From Kitasatospora azatica KCTC 9699 (GTDB lineage: Bacteria; Actinomycetota; Actinomycetes; Streptomycetales; Streptomycetaceae), in contig NZ_JQMO01000003.1 of the NCBI RefSeq assembly GCF_000744785.1, positions 2,232,001-2,296,000 of the forward strand: a stretch of DNA of 64,000 nt, written 5' to 3'. A program made the position numbers and the translations under genes. Under the pieces are notes generated by a model that did not search any database, had not been told where the DNA came from, and was given only the letters and a program-made list of their open reading frames with translations. Of the stretch, positions 50,723-60,741 are shown one piece after another; positions within the stretch are counted from its first letter, which is position 1; each line of letters opens with the position of its first letter.

Positions 50723-53361
50723 ATGGTGACGTACGCGCAGGCACAGGACCTGGCGACGGAGTGGATCAACGGCGGGGTGCCGCACTTCCAGCAGCGCGAG
50801 GTGCGGGTGCGGGAGTTCGACCTGGGGTTCGTCTGCTGGGCCGAGGACCGGGCCGGTGGGCCCTCCTCGGACGGCGGCGCGGCCAAGCTGGTGATCGCCC
50901 GGGACACCGGGGCCAGCACGCTCTGGCCGGCCCTGCCGGTCAACGAAGTGGTCCGCCGGTACCAGGAGCAGTACGGGCGGCCGGTGAGCGGGACGGCCTC
51001 CGACCTGGCCAAGCCGCTGCCCGGGCCGGTGGAGGCGACCTCCTTCCTGCTCAGCCCGCCGCAGTGGGTGCAGGACGCGGCCGCTGCGGCGATCGCGGCG
51101 GAGGCGGAGCGGTTGGGGGAGGCGCCGGCTGCTGCGGTCGCGTCGACGCCTGCGCCTGCGCCTACTCCCGCGCCTGCTCCTGCTCCGGCGCCGACTCCGG
51201 TGGCGGACGAGCCGGTGCCCGCGCGGCTCACCACGCCGCCGGTCTCCGACCGGCCGGCCGGGGACGCGCCGACCATGCTCGCGCCGCCGCCCAGCTGGGA
51301 GCTGGCGGAGCACGGCGAGGAGGAGATCGCACCGAGCACGCCGCCGGAGGCGCGCACGGTGCGGATGCCTCCGCCGGTGTCGACCAAGCGGTTCGACGCT
51401 CCGCCGGTCGCTGACGCACCGCCGGCCGCGCAGCCCCCGCTGGCCCAGCCGCCCCTTGCCCAGCCGCCTCTTGCGCAGCCCCCGCTGGCTCAGCCGCCAG
51501 CCGTGCAGCCCCTCGCCGCGCAGCCGCCCGCGGCGCCCGTGGGCGGCTATGCGCCGACCATGCTCGCCTCGGACGGCGCGCCCGGCCTGATGGGCCTGCC
51601 CGGTGCGCCTTCCCCGGCCCCGGCCCCCGCCTCGCCGACCCCGACCCCGCCCCGGCTCCCGCCGCGGAGCAGGCCCCGCCCGCGCCCGCCGTCGAGTACG
51701 CGCCGACCATGCTCGCCTCCGACGGCCCGCCCGGGCTGATGGGTCTGCCTGGTGCCCCCCGTCACGGGGCGCCCGCCGCCGGCGTCGGGCTCGGCCGTGG
51801 TGCCGCGAGCACCCCGCCGCCCCCGCCGCCCGCCGGTCTGCGGGGCGCTCCCGGCCAGCCCGCCGCCTCCGTCCCGCCGCCCGCCGCAGGCGGTGGGCTG
51901 GGTCGCGGTGCGGCCAGTGCGCCGCCCCCGCCGCCGCCCGGCGGTCTGCTGCACACGGGTGGCAGCGGTCCGGAGAGCCACGCCGCCGCCGTCGGCCGAG
52001 GCTCCGCCTCGACCCCGCCGCCGCCCCCGCCGTCGGGTCTGCTCGGCGGCCGGCCGGCCGGTGCCGCCGCGTCCACGCCGTCGGCGAGCCCCGCCGGGCC
52101 GGCCGCCGGCGCGGCCGATCTGGCGGACGCCGCGACCAGCAAGGCCGCGGTGCCGGCGCGCCCGGGTACGCCCGGCCTCGCGCAGGCCGCGACCCAGCTG
52201 GCCACGCCGGGCCCCGGCGGCTACGGCTTCCCGGCCCCGACCGGCGGGCCGACCGGTGCCCCGCAGACCGCGCCGCCGGCCGCCGCAGCGTCGGCCGCGC
52301 CGCCGGCCGGCTTCCCCGGCGCGCCGGTGCCCGGTGCCGCCGCGCCGGTCCCCGGCCTGCCGCCGCAGGGCGCGCCGGTCCCGCCGGGCGTGCCCACGGT
52401 CGGCCCCGGCTACCTCGCGGTGCTCAGCTACCGGGCCCCCGACGGCTCCGAGCAGAAGGTGATGCACCGCAGCGAGCCCGGCACCCCGCACCCGGAGTGG
52501 CGGATCCTGCAGGAGCTGCGCCGGCTGAACGTGCCCGCCGAGCAGGTGCTCGAGCTGCACACCGAGCTGGAGTCCTGCGACCTGCCCGGCGGCTACTGCC
52601 ACCGGCTGATCACCTCCTCCTGGCCGAACGTCCGGGTCACCCACACGGCCGGTTACGGCCGTGACCAGGCGGCCCGCCAGACGGGCATGGCGCACCTGCT
52701 CAACCACCTGGACGAGCTGCACCAGCTGGCCGGCGGTCCGCGCCGCTCGCGTCCGGTGCGGGCCCCGCTGCCCGCGCCGGGCACCGTGCCGCCGCGCCCG
52801 CCGGTACCGCCGCAGCAGCTGGCCGCCGAGCTGGCGCAGTTCTTCGGCCCGGCCGTGTTCCGCTACGAGCAGCGGGCGGTCTCCCGCCAGGGGGTGCCGG
52901 AGATCGTCGCGCAGACCCTGGTCTGGGCCGGTCTGCCGACCAACTTCGGGCCGTTCTTCTGGGCGCACGCCCCGGAGAACCGGCCGATCCCGACGCTGGC
53001 CGAGCTGGCCGCCGAGCGCGGCCGCACGGTCGGCCCGGAGGCGGGCGGTTACCTGGTGCTCGGCAACGACTACGGGCGCCAGCTCTGTGTGCAGTACGGC
53101 ACAGCCGCGGTGGTCGCGGTGGATCTGGACGGAACCAATGAGCCGCCGCGCTTCGTCAACAGCGGTGTGCCGGAGTTCGTCCGGTCGCTCGCCCTGCTCG
53201 GTCGGATGTGGCCGTTGCGCTACGGCCTGACCCCCGATCAGGCCGGGCGCTGGACCACCGACTTCCAGGCCGAGCTGATCGCGCTCGACCCGGCCGCCCT
53301 CCAGGCGCCGGACACCTGGTGGGCGGTCCTCCTGGAGCAGTTCTGGGACGGCCTGCTGTAG
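50723..53361 (+). CDS. Deaminase/SUKH-4 protein with long Pro-rich linker and apparent frameshift
   Basis: The N-terminal domain (VTYAQAQDLATEWINGGVPHFQQREVRVREFDLGFVCW, residues 1-105) leads to a long Pro/Ala/Gly-rich linker with tandem LAQPP units and a repeated TMLASDG.PGLMGLPGAP. At about 51630-51655 the frame must shift by -1; as sequenced the first frame stops at 51739. The second frame continues with a deaminase-like domain (HPEWRILQEL, then TELESCDLPGGYC) and a SUKH-4-like end (YLVLGNDYG, VYVD-type strands, VNSGVPEFVRSLALLG). One added C near CGCCGACC joins the halves into about 880 residues. The intended gene is 50723-53361. Confidence 0.75.
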
Positions 53362-53386
53362 CCGCTCGGGTGAACGGGCAGGCTGA

Positions 53387-53420
53387 GGCCGGAGCCGCAC
53401 CTTCGGGTGCGGCTCCGGCC
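53387..53420 (+). terminator. 15-bp perfect stem with TTCG loop
   Basis: GGCCGGAGCCGCACC and its complement flank a TTCG tetraloop 26 bp after the preceding gene. There is no long T-run, as is usual in this genus. Confidence 0.8.
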
Positions 53421-53525
53421 GGCGGTGTCGCTTCTTGGGCTTTCCAAATGATCTGCGCAAAATAGGTCAAGAGGACAGGTACCCGAGACCGACCCGGCCA
53501 GCCCGCCACTGAGGGGACGTAGGAC

Positions 53526-54893
53526 ATGAGTGACGCCATCCCGTCGTACGGCTTTACCGCTGCCCGACGCGGGTACGCGCCCGACCAGGTCGACCGCGCG
53601 CTCGCCGGGCTGACCGCCCAGCGGGACGAGGCCTGGCACCGCCTCAGCATGCTGGGCGCCCGGCTGCGCGACCTGGAAGCCGACCTGGCCGCCGCCCGGC
53701 AGGCCGCCGCCGAAGCCCCCGAACCCGACTACGCCACGCTCAGCGAGCAGGCCGCCGACCTGATGGCGATCGCCGACAACGAGGCCCGGCAGGTCCGGGA
53801 GAAGGCCGAGCGGTTCGCCGAGGACACCCGGGACGAGACCTACCAGGCCGGCCAGGCCCGGCAGCAGGCCGCCGCCGAGTACGCCACCGCCACCCGCGCC
53901 GAGGCCGACGCCGCCGCCCGCCGTACCGAGGAGCGCACCCGCGCCGAGGCCGAGAAGCTGCGCGGCGAGGCCGACCGGGACGCCCGCACCATCCGCGACA
54001 GCGCCACCGCGGAGGCCGCCAAGATCCGGGTCGCCGCCGCCGAGGCCGGCGAGCGGGCCGAGGCCAAGCTGGCCGAGCTGCGCCGGGAGGCCGACGAGCG
54101 GTTCGCCGCCGAGGAGACCGCCGCGCAGACCGAGGACGCCAAGATCTCGACCGCCGCCGAGCGCCGCCTCAAGGAGGCCGAGCAGTACCGCGAGACCGTC
54201 CTCGGGGTGATCAAGCAGATCGACACCGAGGCCCAGGCCCGGGCCGACCAGCTGATCGACCAGGCCCGCCGGGAGGCCGAGCAGATCAACGCCGCCACCA
54301 CCGCGGAGCGCGAGGCGTTCGACAAGCGCCTGGAGACGGTGCAGACCCACCTCGACCACATCAAGGGCACGCTGGCCTCGCTCACCGGCAAGGCGGTCGG
54401 CATGATCGAGCCGGGCGAGCAGCCCGAGCCCGGCGTGGCGGCCGCGCCCTCCGAGGCCGACACCGGCGAGGTCCCGCTGCCGCCCAGCGCCGAGCAGCCG
54501 CTCCCCGAGGACGCCCCGACCACCGTGGTGCTCCGCCTGCCCGCCGAGCTCCGCGACGCCACCCGGCAGGCCGCCGCACCGGTCGCCGCACAGGCGGTCG
54601 CCACCCCGCCGGTCGCCGCCGCCCCGCCGGTCGACCCGCGCACCGCCCTCAAGGCCGCCGGCGCCGCTCAGCCCCCGCTCCCGCCCCGCCCGGCCACCCC
54701 GCCGCCGACCCCGCCGACCCCGCCGGCCGCTGCCCCCGCCGCCCCGGCCGCCCCGGCCGGCCGGCCGCCGCAGGACGCCGTGCCCGCAGCCGCCACCGAG
54801 GCGGAGACCGCGATCATCCCCAAGATCGTGATCATCGACGACGGCGTCACCCTCGACACCCTCCCGGGTACCGTCGGCCGTCGCCGCACCTGA
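53526..54893 (+). CDS. DivIVA-like coiled-coil protein (annotated in streptomycetes as cellulose-binding protein)
   Basis: The 455-residue protein begins with a DivIVA-type motif (YGFTAARRGYAPDQVDRALAGL, about 7-28), then has one long Ala/Glu/Arg heptad coiled coil (about 29-300) and a disordered Pro/Ala tail. Such proteins act in polar growth or as filament-forming scaffolds. It lacks a signal peptide and any carbohydrate-binding module, so the traditional name is misleading. The ATG at 53526 follows GGGGACGTAGG. Confidence 0.82.
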   Translation: MSDAIPSYGFTAARRGYAPDQVDRALAGLTAQRDEAWHRLSMLGARLRDLEADLAAARQAAAEAPEPDYATLSEQAADLMAIADNEARQVREKAERFAEDTRDETYQAGQARQQAAAEYATATRAEADAAARRTEERTRAEAEKLRGEADRDARTIRDSATAEAAKIRVAAAEAGERAEAKLAELRREADERFAAEETAAQTEDAKISTAAERRLKEAEQYRETVLGVIKQIDTEAQARADQLIDQARREAEQINAATTAEREAFDKRLETVQTHLDHIKGTLASLTGKAVGMIEPGEQPEPGVAAAPSEADTGEVPLPPSAEQPLPEDAPTTVVLRLPAELRDATRQAAAPVAAQAVATPPVAAAPPVDPRTALKAAGAAQPPLPPRPATPPPTPPTPPAAAPAAPAAPAGRPPQDAVPAAATEAETAIIPKIVIIDDGVTLDTLPGTVGRRRT

Positions 54894-54908
54894 GACGGCC
54901 AGGTCCTC

Positions 54909-55382
54909 ATGAGGCTAGGTCCGCGGACGGACTGGCTGAACACCGACTTCGGACGGTACGTCCTCTGTCCGGCGTCCCAGGTGGGGTCCTGGCAGGGCAC
55001 CGAGGCCGACGAGGTCGACATGGACGCGGTGGGGCGGGTGCGCATCGGCGGCCTGGACGCGCTGACCCTCGCCGGTGAGCCGCTGCAGATCTGCTACCTC
55101 GCCGACACCATGACCTTCGCCCGGCAGGTCTTCGCCGATGACGACGAACTCCTTCCGGGCGCGGTCCGGCAGGCTGTGGCGGACGGGGAGTGGGATGAGG
55201 GGTTCACCGTCCGGCTCGGCGGCCGGTATCTCCTGATGGACCTGGCGCTGCCCGGCGCGACCGGAGCGGGCGAGTCGCTGGAGATCGTTCTCCCGTACGG
55301 GCTCTACCAGGTGCTCTTTACCACGGTCACGCCGACCGAGGATGCGCAGTTCCGGCTGGACCGTCTGCGTGCCGCGTCCTGA
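54909..55382 (+). CDS. Imm21-like immunity protein
   Basis: The 157-residue protein has WLNTDFGRYVLCPASQVGSWQG, VRIGGLDALTLAGEPLQICYLADTMTFARQVFADDDELL, and LLMDLALPGA, the strand order I associate with Imm21 ('wi.t.gGp.ivlp....W.G....y...c.......i..g...alvlgdep..t.fl'). The match is moderate. It lies 15 bp after the coiled-coil gene and closes the second toxin/immunity cluster. No cognate toxin is obvious. Confidence 0.6.
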   Translation: MRLGPRTDWLNTDFGRYVLCPASQVGSWQGTEADEVDMDAVGRVRIGGLDALTLAGEPLQICYLADTMTFARQVFADDDELLPGAVRQAVADGEWDEGFTVRLGGRYLLMDLALPGATGAGESLEIVLPYGLYQVLFTTVTPTEDAQFRLDRLRAAS

Positions 55383-55390
55383 CCGCCCCG

Positions 55391-55745
55391 CTACAGCACC
55401 TCCACCTGCGCGCCGGACACCCGGTTGCGACAGGCGAGGACGTAGCGGGCGTGCTCGGTGACCGTCGGGTAGTCGAAGGCGTCGTGGTCGGCGAGGAGCA
55501 GGACGGCGTCGGCGGCGGCGAGTTCCTCGGGGGTGGCGGTGACGCGCGGGACGCTGTTGAAGGGGCCGCGTTGGCCGGGGAGGTGGACGCCGGTCAGGAC
55601 GTGCGGGTCGGCCGCGCGGACCTCGACGCCCAGCGCGGTGAGCAGTTCGGCGATCCGGGCGGCGGGGGTCTCGCGGGCGTCGCCGGTGTTCTTCTTGTGC
55701 CGCTCGTTCGGGATGTCCTCCACATAGGAGTCGCCGATCGGGCCC
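55391..55745 (-). pseudogene. C-terminal remnant of a UDP-glucose/GDP-mannose-type dehydrogenase
   Basis: The reverse strand reads KKNTGDARETPAARIAELL, then GVEVRAADPHV, TPEELAAADAVLLLADHDAFDYPTVTEHARYVLACRNRV and a stop. This is the third (UDP-sugar binding) domain of a nucleotide-sugar dehydrogenase. About three quarters of the gene (Rossmann and dimer domains, catalytic Cys) are missing. It may be a deletion remnant. The upstream extension of the frame has no family similarity. Confidence 0.75.
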
Positions 55746-56234
55746 GGATCGGACCAAAGATCACCGGAAAGAGGAGGCCAGGACTCGTGGCGCCCTCCAG
55801 GAAAGGGCGCCACGACTCCCGACGCTCGGGCGGGCGCCCCCACCCAGGGTCGCCCGGCCTCGCACCCCGACCCCCATCGGAGTGCGTGTGGCCCGTCCAG
55901 TCCATCCCCCACGGTTGGAGCGGCGGGCACGTGATCCATCCTGCGGGCTGTCCATGGACACGCAGTGACAGGAGTATGTCCACTTCTTGACAATCGACCT
56001 TTCCGTCCGATCCGCAGGTCATGGCCATGACGATCGACCCCGGTGGTGATGGCCGCTCGGGCGGAGCGGACGGCGGCCGTGGCTGGCCGCGTCAGCGTCT
56101 GCCGCTCGGCGTACGCTGGACCCCTGACCCGGCCCCTGTGCACCGCGTGCCGGGCACATCAAGCTGCCCGGCCGCAGGAGCTGCTTCCGGTGCCGGGCGC
56201 GCCGCCGCGACGCCAACGGGACGAAGAAGATCGC
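55746..56234. other. Gene-free region before mfd, with a stem-loop
   Basis: About 490 bp without a convincing gene. A perfect 12-bp inverted repeat (TCGTGGCGCCCT, loop of 7, at 55785-55815) is the clearest structure. Open frames here are composition shadows. The mfd promoter must lie in the right half. Confidence 0.55.
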
Positions 56235-59200
56235 ATGAGTCTGACCGGTTTGCTCGATGTCGTGGTCCGCGACCCCGCTCTCGCCGAGGCGATCGAGGCG
56301 GCGGCCGGCGGACACCGTCCGCATCTGGATGTCGTCGGACCGCCCGCCGCCCGGCCGTTCGTGATCGCCGCGCTGGCCCGCTCGCTGGCGGACGGCTCCG
56401 CCACCGGCGGCCGCCCGGTGCTCGCGGTGACCGCGACCGGACGGGAGGCCGAGGACCTCGCCGCGAGCCTGCGCTCGCTGCTGCCGCCGGATGCCGTCGC
56501 CGAGTTCCCGGCCTGGGAGACCCTGCCGCACGAGCGCCTCTCGCCGCGCTCGGACACCGTCGGGCGGCGGCTCGCGGTGCTGCGCCGGATCGCCCACCCC
56601 GCCGCCGACGACCCGGCCGCCGGGCCGGTCCAGGTGGTCGTCGCGCCGGTCCGCTCGGTGCTGCAGCCGCAGGTCAAGGGGCTGGCGGAGCTGGAGCCGG
56701 TGGCGCTGCAGCGCGGTGGGTCGCACGATCTGGAGGAGGTGGCCCGCCGGCTCGCCGCGGCCGCCTACGCCCGGGTCGAACTGGTCGAGAAGCGCGGCGA
56801 GTTCGCGGTTCGTGGCGGCATCCTGGACGTCTTCCCGCCGACCGAGGAACACCCGCTGCGGGTGGAGTTCTGGGGCGACGAGATCGAGGAGATCCGCTAC
56901 TTCAAGGTCGCCGACCAGCGCTCGCTGGAGATCGCCGAACACGGCCTGTGGGCGCCGCCCTGCCGCGAGCTGCTGCTGACCGATCAGGTCCGGGCCCGAG
57001 CCGCGGAGTTGGCCGAGGCCCACCCCGAACTGGCCGAGATCCTGGACAAGATCGCCCAGGGGATCGCGGTCGAGGGCATGGAGTCGCTGGCGCCCGTGCT
57101 GGTGGACGACATGGAGCTGCTGCTCGACGTGCTGCCGGCCGGCTCGGTCACGGTGGTCTGCGACCCGGAGCGGGTCCGCACCCGGGCCGCCGACCTGGTG
57201 GCGACCAGTCAGGAGTTCCTGCACGCCTCCTGGGTGGCGGCGGCCGCCGGCGGGGACCGGCCGATCGACGTGGAGCAGATCGACGTCTCGGCGGCCTCGC
57301 TCTGGTCGCTGGCGGACGTGCGCGAGCACGCGCAGCAGATCGGGCTGCCCTGGTGGTCGGTGAGCCCGTTCGCCACCTCGGACTCCGAGGTCAGCACGAT
57401 TCTCGAATTCGACTCCAACACGCTGACCCTGGGCATGCACGCCGTCGAGGCCTACCGCGGCGACACCGCGCGGGCCATCGCCGACGCCAAGGAACGCCTC
57501 GCCGCCGACTGGCGGGTGGTCATGGTGACGGAGGGCCAGGGCCCGGCCTCCCGCCTGGCCGAGGTGCTCGGCAACGAGGGCATCCCGGCCCGGCTGGTGC
57601 ACGACCTCGCCGAGCCGCCCACCCGCGACGTGGTCTACGTCAGCTGCGGCTCGATCGAGCACGGCTTCGTGGACGAGGCGCTCAAGCTCACCGTCATCAC
57701 CGAGACCGACCTGTCCGGCCAGCGCTCCTCCACCAAGGACATGCGCCGGATGCCGTCGCGGCGGCGCAACGCGATCGACCCGCTGGCCCTGGCGGCCGGC
57801 GACTACGTGGTGCACGAGGCGCACGGCGTGGGCCGCTACGTCGAGATGGTGCAGCGCACCGTGCAGGGCGCCACCCGCGAGTACCTGGTGCTGGAGTACG
57901 CGCCGGCCAAGCGCGGCCACCCCGGCGACCGGCTCTTCGTGCCGACCGACCAGCTGGACCAGGTGACCAAGTACGTCGGCGGCGAGGCCCCGACGCTGCA
58001 CCGGCTCGGCGGCGCGGACTGGGCGAAGACCAAGCAGCGGGCCAAGAAGGCGGTCAAGGAGATCGCCGCCGACCTGATCAAGCTGTACAGCGCCCGGATG
58101 GCCGCCCCCGGCCACTCCTTCGGCGCCGACACGCCCTGGCAGCGCGAGCTGGAGGACGCCTTCCCGTACGCGGAGACGCCGGACCAGCTGACCACCATCG
58201 CCGAGGTCAAGTCGGACATGGAGAAGTCGGTCCCGATGGACCGGCTGATCTGTGGTGACGTGGGCTACGGCAAGACCGAGATCGCGGTCCGCGCGGCCTT
58301 CAAGGCGGTGCAGGACGGCAAGCAGGTGGCGGTGCTGGTGCCGACCACACTGCTGGTGCAGCAGCACTTCTCCACCTTCGCCGAGCGGTACGCCAACTTC
58401 CCGGTGGTGGTCAAGGCGCTCTCCCGGTTCCAGACCGACAGCGAGGCGAAGGCCGTGCTGGAGGGGCTGTTCGACGGGTCGGTGGACGTCGTCATCGGCA
58501 CCCACCGGCTGTTCTCCAGCGAGACCAGGTTCAAGGACCTCGGCCTGGTGATCGTCGACGAGGAGCAGCGGTTCGGCGTCGAGCACAAGGAGCAGCTGAA
58601 GAAGCTGCGGGCCAACGTCGACGTGCTGACCATGTCCGCCACCCCGATCCCGCGCACCCTGGAGATGGCGGTCACCGGCATCCGCGAGATGTCCACCATC
58701 ACCACCCCGCCGGAGGAGCGGCACCCGGTGCTGACCTTCGTCGGACCGTACGACGAGAAGCAGATCTCGGCCGCGATCCGGCGCGAACTGCTGCGCGAGG
58801 GCCAGGTCTTCTACATCCACAACCGGGTCGAGTCGATCGACAGGGCGGCGGCCCGGCTGAAGGACCTGGTGCCCGAGGCCCGGGTGGCCACCGCGCACGG
58901 GCAGATGGGGGAGACGGCACTCGAGAAGGTGGTGGTCGACTTCTGGGAGAAGGAGTTCGATGTGCTGGTCTCCACCACGATCGTGGAGTCGGGCATCGAC
59001 ATCTCCAACGCCAACACGCTGATCGTGGAGCGCGGCGACACCTTCGGCCTCTCCCAACTGCACCAGCTGCGCGGCCGGGTCGGCCGCGGCCGCGAGCGCG
59101 GCTACGCCTACATGCTGTACCCGCCGGAGAAGCCGCTCACCGAGACCGCGCACGAGCGCCTGGCCACCATCGCCCAGCACACCGAGATGGGCGCCGGTAT

Positions 59201-59849
59201 GTACGTGGCGATGAAGGACCTGGAGATCCGCGGCGCGGGCAACCTGCTCGGCGGCGAGCAGTCCGGGCACATCGCGGGCGTCGGCTTCGACCTCTACATG
59301 CGGATGGTCGGCGAGGCGGTGGCCGAGTTCCGCGAGTCGCTGGAGGCCGGCGGCGGCGAGCCGGAGGAGGAGCCGCTGGAGGTGAAGATCGAGATCCCGG
59401 TGGACGCCCACGTGCCGCACGACTACGCGCCCGGCGAGCGGCTGCGGCTGCAGGCCTACCGCTCGATCGCGGCGGTCAACTCGGAGGAGGACATCGAGCA
59501 GGTCCGGGCCGAGCTGACGGACCGTTACGGCAAGCTGCCGGAGCCGGTGGAGAACCTGCTGCTGGTGGCCGCGCTGCGGCTGTACGCGAGGCGCTGCGGG
59601 GTCGCGGACATCACGCTGCAGGGCGCCAACGTGCGGTTCGGGCCGGTGGAACTGCGCGAGTCGCAGCAGCTGCGGCTGAACCGGCTGTACCCGCGCAGCC
59701 AAGTGAAGGCGGCCACCCGGCAGGTGCTGGTGCCGCGGCCGAGCACCGCGCGGATCGGCGGCAAGCCGGTGGTCGGGCGGGAGCTGCTGGCCTGGTGCGG
59801 GACCTTCCTGACCACCATGTTCGAGGAGCTGGCGGCCGCGAAGAAGTAG
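56235..59849 (+). CDS. mfd: Transcription-repair coupling factor
   Basis: Mfd removes RNA polymerase stalled at DNA damage and recruits UvrA. The 1204-residue protein has the UvrB-like N-terminal part (VTATGREAEDLAASLRSLLP, FPAWETLPHERLSPR, FAVRGGILDVFPPTEEHPLRVEFWGDEIEEIR) and the RNAP-interaction region (DYVVHEAHGVGRYVEM). The RecG-like helicase has Walker A GDVGYGKTEIAVRAA and DEEQRF, followed by the TRG motif region, and the C-terminal TRCF domain closes the protein. The ATG at 56235 (MSLTGLLDV) fits the family. Confidence 0.96.
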   Translation: MSLTGLLDVVVRDPALAEAIEAAAGGHRPHLDVVGPPAARPFVIAALARSLADGSATGGRPVLAVTATGREAEDLAASLRSLLPPDAVAEFPAWETLPHERLSPRSDTVGRRLAVLRRIAHPAADDPAAGPVQVVVAPVRSVLQPQVKGLAELEPVALQRGGSHDLEEVARRLAAAAYARVELVEKRGEFAVRGGILDVFPPTEEHPLRVEFWGDEIEEIRYFKVADQRSLEIAEHGLWAPPCRELLLTDQVRARAAELAEAHPELAEILDKIAQGIAVEGMESLAPVLVDDMELLLDVLPAGSVTVVCDPERVRTRAADLVATSQEFLHASWVAAAAGGDRPIDVEQIDVSAASLWSLADVREHAQQIGLPWWSVSPFATSDSEVSTILEFDSNTLTLGMHAVEAYRGDTARAIADAKERLAADWRVVMVTEGQGPASRLAEVLGNEGIPARLVHDLAEPPTRDVVYVSCGSIEHGFVDEALKLTVITETDLSGQRSSTKDMRRMPSRRRNAIDPLALAAGDYVVHEAHGVGRYVEMVQRTVQGATREYLVLEYAPAKRGHPGDRLFVPTDQLDQVTKYVGGEAPTLHRLGGADWAKTKQRAKKAVKEIAADLIKLYSARMAAPGHSFGADTPWQRELEDAFPYAETPDQLTTIAEVKSDMEKSVPMDRLICGDVGYGKTEIAVRAAFKAVQDGKQVAVLVPTTLLVQQHFSTFAERYANFPVVVKALSRFQTDSEAKAVLEGLFDGSVDVVIGTHRLFSSETRFKDLGLVIVDEEQRFGVEHKEQLKKLRANVDVLTMSATPIPRTLEMAVTGIREMSTITTPPEERHPVLTFVGPYDEKQISAAIRRELLREGQVFYIHNRVESIDRAAARLKDLVPEARVATAHGQMGETALEKVVVDFWEKEFDVLVSTTIVESGIDISNANTLIVERGDTFGLSQLHQLRGRVGRGRERGYAYMLYPPEKPLTETAHERLATIAQHTEMGAGMYVAMKDLEIRGAGNLLGGEQSGHIAGVGFDLYMRMVGEAVAEFRESLEAGGGEPEEEPLEVKIEIPVDAHVPHDYAPGERLRLQAYRSIAAVNSEEDIEQVRAELTDRYGKLPEPVENLLLVAALRLYARRCGVADITLQGANVRFGPVELRESQQLRLNRLYPRSQVKAATRQVLVPRPSTARIGGKPVVGRELLAWCGTFLTTMFEELAAAKK

Positions 59850-59868
59850 TCCGGCGAGGTCTGTTGGA

Positions 59869-59898
59869 GGGGCGGTCGGCCGGGTGGCCGACCGCCCC
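59869..59898 (+). terminator. 13-bp perfect stem-loop after mfd
   Basis: GGGGCGGTCGGCC and its complement flank a 4-nt loop, with TT after it. TAGAGT at 59905-59910 may be the -10 of the next gene. Confidence 0.75.
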
Positions 59899-59964
59899 TT
59901 GGACTAGAGTCGGTGGTCCACGATCGATGTCCACACCGCTACCGCTCACCAAGGGGGACGGCAG

Positions 59965-60651
59965 ATGTCCGCGCTGCCCATCCGGGACCACACCGCCGAG
60001 GCCGTCGTGCTCGATCGGCGCGAAGGACCGTACGGGGAGGTGGTGTTGCGGCAGCGCGGCGGCGACTACGAGATCATCGCCAACGGCTGCTTCCTGATGG
60101 ACACCGCCGACGGCCGCTCGGAGCGCCTGCTGATCGATGCCGCGCTGGACCGACTGACCGCCGAGCGGCCCGCGGTGCTGATCGGCGGCCTCGGGGTGGG
60201 CTTCTCGCTCGCGCATGCGGCCGCGCAGCCGCGCTGGGGGCGGATCGCCGTCGCCGAGCGGGAGGGCGCGATCATCGACTGGCACCGGGACGGGCCGCTC
60301 GCCGGCCACACCGCCGGGGCGTTGGCCGATCCGCGGGTGACCGTGCTGCACACCGACCTGGTCGAGTACCTCGCCACCACCGAGGACCGCTACGACGCGC
60401 TCTGCCTCGACATCGACAACGGCCCCGACTGGACGGTCAACGACGCCAACGACGCGCTCTACGGCCCGGCCGGCCTGGCTGCCGCCCGCAGCCGGTTGAC
60501 CCCCGGCGGGATCCTGGCGGTGTGGAGCGCCCAGCCCTCCCCGTCCTTCGAGGAGGCGCTGCGCGCGGCCGAGTTCACGGACGTCCACACCCTGGAGGTG
60601 TCGGTCAGCCGGGGCGTACCGGACGTGGTGCACCTGGGCCGGCGGCCCTAG
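59965..60651 (+). CDS. Spermidine-synthase-like SAM-binding protein
   Basis: The 228-residue Rossmann-type protein has YEIIANGCFLMDTADGRSERLLIDAALDRL, the nucleotide loop VLIGGLGVGFSLAHAA, acidic VAEREGAIIDWH, and LCLDIDNGPDWTV, where polyamine synthases have the YDVIIxDxxDP motif. The usual DxxDP catalytic aspartate is not conserved in context, so it may be a methyltransferase-like relative rather than a true spermidine synthase. It stands alone after mfd. Confidence 0.78.
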   Translation: MSALPIRDHTAEAVVLDRREGPYGEVVLRQRGGDYEIIANGCFLMDTADGRSERLLIDAALDRLTAERPAVLIGGLGVGFSLAHAAAQPRWGRIAVAEREGAIIDWHRDGPLAGHTAGALADPRVTVLHTDLVEYLATTEDRYDALCLDIDNGPDWTVNDANDALYGPAGLAAARSRLTPGGILAVWSAQPSPSFEEALRAAEFTDVHTLEVSVSRGVPDVVHLGRRP

Positions 60652-60687
60652 GACCGTCCGGCGCCGGGACCGTCCGGCCCCCAGGGT

Positions 60688-60741
60688 CTGTCCGGTCCTA
60701 GAGTCCGGCCCCAAGGCCTGCCCGGCCTTAGAGTCCGGCGG
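60688..60741. repeat. 30-bp direct repeat at a stop codon
   Basis: CTG(T/C)CCGG(T/C)C(C/T)TAGAGTCCGG occurs at 60688 and 60718. On the minus strand the second is the 3' end of the small membrane-protein gene (codons G-L-stop) and the first repeats it in frame with TAG. Confidence 0.7.

Noticed and set aside
56019..59702. A 1227-codon open frame on the minus strand opposite mfd
   Set aside because: Same reason: an antisense shadow of mfd with His/Leu/Arg-rich low-complexity composition.
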